This document shows, piece by piece, positions 60,182 through 64,000 of a DNA stretch of 64,000 nucleotides; the stretch's first letter is position 1, and the number at the start of each line of letters is the position of its first letter. The stretch lies in the NCBI GenBank assembly GCA_023386365.1, contig JAEWJX010000118.1, forward strand, positions 10,083 through 74,082, given 5' to 3'. This stretch comes from Actinomycetes bacterium (GTDB taxonomy: Bacteria > Actinomycetota > Actinomycetes > Actinomycetales > Microbacteriaceae). The translations under genes were made by a program, and so were the position numbers. The notes beneath the pieces were generated by a model. The model was given only the letters and a program-made list of their open reading frames with translations, was not told the origin of the DNA and ran no database searches.

Positions 60182-61066
60182 TCAGAGCGCGGCGCGCACC
60201 GCCTCCGGCGCGAGGTGGCCGTCGGCCACCAGCAGGCGGTGCGCGAACGACAGCGAGCCGCCCGCCGGCACGGTGAGCGCGTCGACGTAGGCCGGCGCCC
60301 AACCGATGGCCGAGAACGGGTCGAAGCGGTGCAGCCAATGATGGGTGCCCTGCTGCGGCTGGTCGCCGAACGCCAGACCGAGGGTCACCTGCTCGCCGGA
60401 TGCGGTGAGCCCGTGCACCACCATGGTGCGCGAGACGCCGCCCGACTCGGTGAGGTCGACCCCGTCGCCGTCGATGTCGACCGCCCCGAAGCCCTCCGCG
60501 AGACGCAGGAACAGGCCGCCGTATCCGCCATCCGGACGCCCGCGCTGCGCGGGGGTCTGCAGGCTCACGTCGGCACCGGTGGCGCTCAGCAGGGTGGTGG
60601 CGAAGTCGATCACGAGCGCATCGGCACCGTCGACCTGCAGCAGACCGAACGTCCACCGCCGGTCCTCGTCGAGCAGCGGCTCGCCGCCGTGACCCACCCA
60701 CCGCAGCGACTCCGAGATGCGTGCCGAGCCGCCGTCGCGGCCGTCGGTCCAGCCGACGTGCTCGATGCGGCCCTGATCCTCGACAACCCGGTACCCCTCC
60801 TCCGGGCTGAAGTAGGTGCCGCCGCCCCACAGGTTGTGGGCGTCGACCCGCGGCATCGCGAACTGCAGGCCGTGATGCCAGGGGTGGTCGTCGGGCGCGA
60901 ACCCGGTCACCACCACACCCGCGGGGGTGCGCAGCGGATGGATGTGCGGCTTGGGTGTGTTCACCGCGTCGATGCCGGCGCCGGTCGCGAGCAGCGCCCG
61001 CGGCTCCCCGCCGATGCGGAGCTCGCGCTCCCCACCCGGCAGCTCGACTAGCTCCAGCTCAGCCAC
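60182..61066 (-). CDS. DUF6807/PmoA-family protein
   Basis: The 294-residue beta-rich protein has HIHPLRTPAGVVVTGFAPDDHPWHHGLQFAM, quoted here by its parts PKPHIHPLRTPAG and DDHPWHHGLQ, which is typical of the PmoA/DUF6807 family found in carbohydrate clusters. Its His residues may bind metal. Function is not established. It overlaps the Gfo/Idh/MocA gene by 8 bases. Confidence 0.78.
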   Translation of the reverse strand: MAELELVELPGGERELRIGGEPRALLATGAGIDAVNTPKPHIHPLRTPAGVVVTGFAPDDHPWHHGLQFAMPRVDAHNLWGGGTYFSPEEGYRVVEDQGRIEHVGWTDGRDGGSARISESLRWVGHGGEPLLDEDRRWTFGLLQVDGADALVIDFATTLLSATGADVSLQTPAQRGRPDGGYGGLFLRLAEGFGAVDIDGDGVDLTESGGVSRTMVVHGLTASGEQVTLGLAFGDQPQQGTHHWLHRFDPFSAIGWAPAYVDALTVPAGGSLSFAHRLLVADGHLAPEAVRAAL

Positions 61067-62168
61067 GACGCGCCTCCTCCCGTGCGGGTCCGGCCGCGTC
61101 GAGCGCCTCGTAGAACGGGTCGCCGGCGGCGATCTCGCCGCGCTCCACCACCCGGCCGACCGACGACGACTTGTAGAGGGCGGTCAGGAACTCGAGGGTG
61201 GCCCGCGACTCGGCGGTCGTCAACTGCGGCTTCTCGCCCGCTCGCCAGCTCGCGACCAGCTCGGCGAGCTGCGCCCGGTGGGCGTTGACGAGCATCTCCG
61301 GCTCGTCGGCGGCCCAGTCCTCCACCGTCACGGCTTCGTCGTTCTCGCCGATGGTGCGCACCGACCACTCCGACAGGAGCGGCAGGTACAGCGTCTCCAA
61401 CGACACGGATGCCTTCTCGGCGATCACCTGCAGCGTCGTCACCGGGTCGTGGCTCACCACCGTCGTCACTACGCTTCCGATCGCGCCGCTCGCGAACCGC
61501 ACGCTGGCGACGCTCGCATCCTCGACCTCGATCGGCCGCGACACCGTCTCGGCGATGCCGCTCACGCTCTCCCAGTCGCCGCCCATCAGCCACAGCATCA
61601 GGTCGACCGCGTGGTACGCCTGCGTGGTGGTGGAGCCGCCGAACTCGGTGGCGAACTTGCCGCGCCACGGGATGTCCCAATACTCGGGCCCGCGGAACCA
61701 GTTGGTGTGCGAGATGCCCACCAGCGGCCGGCCCCAACGCCCCGAACGCAGGTCGCGTTCCACCTGCCGCGAGCCGCCGGAGTAGCGGAACTGCGACACC
61801 GTCACACACCAGCGACCCGTCTCGGCCTCCGCGGCCGCGATCCGGTCGGCGGAGGCGAGCGAACCGGTGAGCGGCTTCTCGCAGAAGACCCACGACCCGG
61901 CCCGCATCGCCTCGATCGCGAGCGGCTCGTGCAGGTGCGGCGGGGTCGCGACCACGGCGATGTCGGGTGCGACCTCGGCCAGCATGGTCGTCGCATCCGC
62001 GAACAGCGCGGAGCAGCCGAACCGCTCGCCCGCCGCCTCGCGACGGCCCGCATCCGGGTCGACGATCGCGACCAGCTCGACGTCGTCGACGAGCGCCTCG
62101 ATGGCGGGGAGGTGAGCTGCGGCGCCGATGCCGCCCGCGCCGATGACGGCGATACGTGCTCGAGACAT
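61059..62168 (-). CDS. Gfo/Idh/MocA-family oxidoreductase
   Basis: The 369-residue protein has the NAD(P) fold RIAVIGAGGIGAAAHLPAI and the family EKP motif in FCEKPLTGSL (near residue 96). The C-terminal domain contains HQ-like AYHAVDLMLWLMGG. Members oxidise or reduce sugars such as inositol and glucose. It lies in an operon after two ABC permeases and before the DUF6807 gene. Confidence 0.88.
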   Translation of the reverse strand: MSRARIAVIGAGGIGAAAHLPAIEALVDDVELVAIVDPDAGRREAAGERFGCSALFADATTMLAEVAPDIAVVATPPHLHEPLAIEAMRAGSWVFCEKPLTGSLASADRIAAAEAETGRWCVTVSQFRYSGGSRQVERDLRSGRWGRPLVGISHTNWFRGPEYWDIPWRGKFATEFGGSTTTQAYHAVDLMLWLMGGDWESVSGIAETVSRPIEVEDASVASVRFASGAIGSVVTTVVSHDPVTTLQVIAEKASVSLETLYLPLLSEWSVRTIGENDEAVTVEDWAADEPEMLVNAHRAQLAELVASWRAGEKPQLTTAESRATLEFLTALYKSSSVGRVVERGEIAAGDPFYEALDAAGPAREEARRG

Positions 62169-62178
62169 GCTGGTGGTG

Positions 62179-63066
62179 TCAGCCTTTCAGTCCGGTGGTG
62201 GCGATGCCCTGCACGAGGTACTTCTGCCCCACGAGGAAGAAGCCGAACAGCGGGCCGAGGGAGATGACGGCCATGGCGAACATGGCGCCCCAGGCGCTGT
62301 CACCGCTGGCGTCGAGGAACGCGTTCAGCCCCAGCGGGACCGTGTAGTTGCGCGGATCCTGCAGGTAGATCATCGGGGTGAGGAAGTCGTTCCAGGTCCA
62401 GATGAACGTGAAGATGGCCGAGGTCGCCAGGGCGGGCTTCAGCAGCGGCAGGATCACGTAGAAGAAGGTCCGCCACGGTCCCGCGCCGTCGATCTTCGCC
62501 GCCTGGTCCAGTTCGGTGGGGATCCCCCGCAGGAACTGCACCATCAGGAACACGAAGAACGCGTCGACCGCGAGGAACTTCGGCACGACCAGCGGGAGGA
62601 TCGTGTTCACCCAGCCGAAGTTCGCGAACAGCACGTACTGCGGGATGAGCAGCACGTGGTGGGGCAGCATCAGCATGCCCATCATGCAGGCGAAGAAGAT
62701 CGTCTTCCCCCGGAACTGCATGCGCGCGAAGGCGTAGGCCGCGAGGGTGCACGCCACCAGGTTCCCGATGACTGAGAGCAGCGCGACGACCGTCGAGTTG
62801 AGGATGAAGGTGCCGAAGCCGACGCCGGCGCCTTCCCAGCCACGCGCGTAGTTCTCGAAGGTGATCGGGTTCGGGATGGGCGACACCTCGGAGAAGATGT
62901 CCTCCGCCTCCTTGAAGGACGCACCCAGCATCCAGATGAGCGGGTACAGCATCACCAGGCTGCCCGCGATCAGCAGCGCGTGCTTGAACGAGCTGCGTGC
63001 CGGGCTGCGCTTCGTGCCGACCGTCATCGCGACCGTGGTCTGGTCGAACTTCACGTCAGTCGTCAT
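62179..63066 (-). CDS. Carbohydrate ABC transporter permease (MalG-like)
   Basis: The 295-residue protein has six hydrophobic helices and the EAA loop VQFLRGIPTELDQAAKIDGAGPWRTFFYVILPLLKPAL, quoted by parts GIPTELDQAAKIDGAG and WRTFFYVILPL, that docks the ATPase. This is the MalG-type inner subunit of a sugar importer. It overlaps the MalF-like gene by 11 bases; no ATPase or binding protein is in the window. Confidence 0.92.
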   Translation of the reverse strand: MTTDVKFDQTTVAMTVGTKRSPARSSFKHALLIAGSLVMLYPLIWMLGASFKEAEDIFSEVSPIPNPITFENYARGWEGAGVGFGTFILNSTVVALLSVIGNLVACTLAAYAFARMQFRGKTIFFACMMGMLMLPHHVLLIPQYVLFANFGWVNTILPLVVPKFLAVDAFFVFLMVQFLRGIPTELDQAAKIDGAGPWRTFFYVILPLLKPALATSAIFTFIWTWNDFLTPMIYLQDPRNYTVPLGLNAFLDASGDSAWGAMFAMAVISLGPLFGFFLVGQKYLVQGIATTGLKG

Positions 63067-64000
63067 AGTGCACCCAGTACCTCGAGAACCAGAAGTTGAT
63101 GGCCGTCACGATCGCGATGACCAGGAAGAGGATCCAGGCCATGGCGCTCGCGTAGCCCATCTGGAATCCGGTGAAACCGCGCTGGTAGAGGTACAGCGTG
63201 TAGAAGAGCGTCGAGTTGACCGGCCCGCCGGTGCCTCCCGAGACGACGAACGCCGGCGTGAAGGCCTGGAACGCACCGATCATCTGCAGGATCAGGTTGA
63301 AGAGCACGATCGGGCTCAGCATCGGCAACGTGATGTGGCGGAACGCGCCCCACCTGCCGATCCCGTCGACCGCGGCGGCCTCGTAGAGGTACTGCGGCAC
63401 CTGGCGCAGGGCGGCCAGGAAGATGACCATCGGCGCGCCGAACGTCCAGACGTTCAGAATCACGAGGGTGCCGAGGGCGGTCTCGGGGTTGCCGATCCAG
63501 CTCATGCCCTCGATCCCGAACCAGGCGAGGATCTGGTTGATGAGGCCGTTCGAGCCGAACATCTGACGCCAGAGCACGGCGACGGCGACGCTCGCGCCGA
63601 TCAGGCTCGGCAGGTAGTAGATCGAGCGGTAGAGCGACAGACCGCGGAGCCCGCGGTTGAGCACCATCGCCACCAGCAGGGCGAATGCGAGCTGCAGCGG
63701 CACCGAGACGAGCACGTACACGAGCGTGACGCGCACCGCATCGAGGTACTTGGGGTCGTTGGTGAGCAGCTTGATGTAGTTGTCGAAGCCGACCCACTCC
63801 GGCGGGGCCAGCATGCTGAAGTCCGTGAACGACAGATACAGCGAGTAGAGCATGGGCCCGAGGGTGATGACGAAGAAGCCGATCAGCCACGGGAGAAGGA
63901 ACGTGTAGGGGGCGATCTTCTCGGCGAGGATCGCCCGGCGCAGGGACGTGGACTTCCGTGCGCGGGGACCCCGGGGGTTCCCCCCCCCCGGCGGGCCCCA
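63056..64000 (-). CDS. Sugar ABC transporter permease (MalF-like), N-terminus beyond the window
   Basis: The frame is open to the right edge. From the MLYSLYLSF segment, six hydrophobic helices follow, with the EAA loop PQYLYEAAAVDGIGRWGAFRHITLPML given by parts PQYLYEAAAVDGIG and AFRHITLPML. Upstream residues ARKSTSLRRAILAEK then a helix (YTFLLPWLIGFFVI) fit MalF-like starts. The true start is not visible and the last bases of the window contain a poly-C run that may be faulty. Confidence 0.85.
   Translation of the reverse strand, partial: WGPPGGGNPRGPRARKSTSLRRAILAEKIAPYTFLLPWLIGFFVITLGPMLYSLYLSFTDFSMLAPPEWVGFDNYIKLLTNDPKYLDAVRVTLVYVLVSVPLQLAFALLVAMVLNRGLRGLSLYRSIYYLPSLIGASVAVAVLWRQMFGSNGLINQILAWFGIEGMSWIGNPETALGTLVILNVWTFGAPMVIFLAALRQVPQYLYEAAAVDGIGRWGAFRHITLPMLSPIVLFNLILQMIGAFQAFTPAFVVSGGTGGPVNSTLFYTLYLYQRGFTGFQMGYASAMAWILFLVIAIVTAINFWFSRYWVHYDD
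63980..63989. other. Ten-base poly-C run near the window end
   Basis: TTCCCCCCCCCC is followed by GGCGGGCCCCA up to base 64000. The GC content and homopolymer are unlike the rest of the permease coding region. Confidence 0.6.

Overview
The window is very GC-rich, starts many genes with GTG and uses men-type menaquinone synthesis, system II cytochrome c maturation, a mycobacterial-type bS22 micro-protein and many leaderless promoters (TANNNT about 6 bases before the start codon). This points to an actinobacterium, most likely Microbacteriaceae (Micrococcales). The genus cannot be fixed from sequence reading alone. About 73 protein genes are supported. No tRNA, rRNA, CRISPR array or insertion sequence was seen. 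Both window ends cut genes.

Layout. 1-8060: a PPK2-type polyphosphate kinase and the menaquinone genes menD, menA, menE, menB and menC, mixed with small membrane proteins. 8086-12661: one operon on the minus strand running histidine phosphatase, ResA/TlpA, CcdA, ResB, CcsB. 12672-15387: an unusual luciferase-like/FAD-oxidase fusion facing an HxlR regulator. 15384-28842: housekeeping genes (archaeal-type AspRS, HNH nuclease, glutaredoxin, bS22, potassium uptake TrkH/TrkA, ProC, a CDF metal transporter, TadA, Upp) and small regulators. 28843-36894: a cysteine-rich leader ORF ahead of a winged-helix regulator, a MarR/EamA divergon with tandem operators, a sulfatase and a heavy-metal P-type ATPase. 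36891-38234: photolyase.

38271-47997 is the most interesting block. Two divergent operons share one symmetric -10 element. One carries an SDR reductase, a PlsC acyltransferase, an alkyl-DHAP synthase (AGPS) homologue with the HHH motif, and pseudouridine catabolism genes. The other carries a ferritin-like protein with degraded iron ligands, a fatty acyl-CoA reductase/HAD fusion, a ferritin-like protein with intact ligands, and a membrane protein. Together these supply the steps expected for aerobic ether-lipid synthesis: fatty alcohol formation, DHAP acylation, alkyl exchange and ketone reduction. This is an inference from gene families.

48538-64000 is a catabolic cluster: a cytoplasmic six-hairpin glycosidase, an enolase-superfamily dehydratase, a DapA-type aldolase, an epimerase-like reductase, a CoA-transferase, a crotonase, a FAD oxidoreductase and a LacI regulator on the plus strand, then DUF6807, Gfo/Idh/MocA and two ABC sugar permeases on the minus strand. 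Two LacI-type palindromes sit before its first genes. A Fic/VbhA toxin-antitoxin pair interrupts it.

The regulatory grammar is notable throughout: face-to-face leaderless promoters with overlapping -10 elements, stop codons embedded in the next gene's -10, and many GTGA/ATGA translational couplings.
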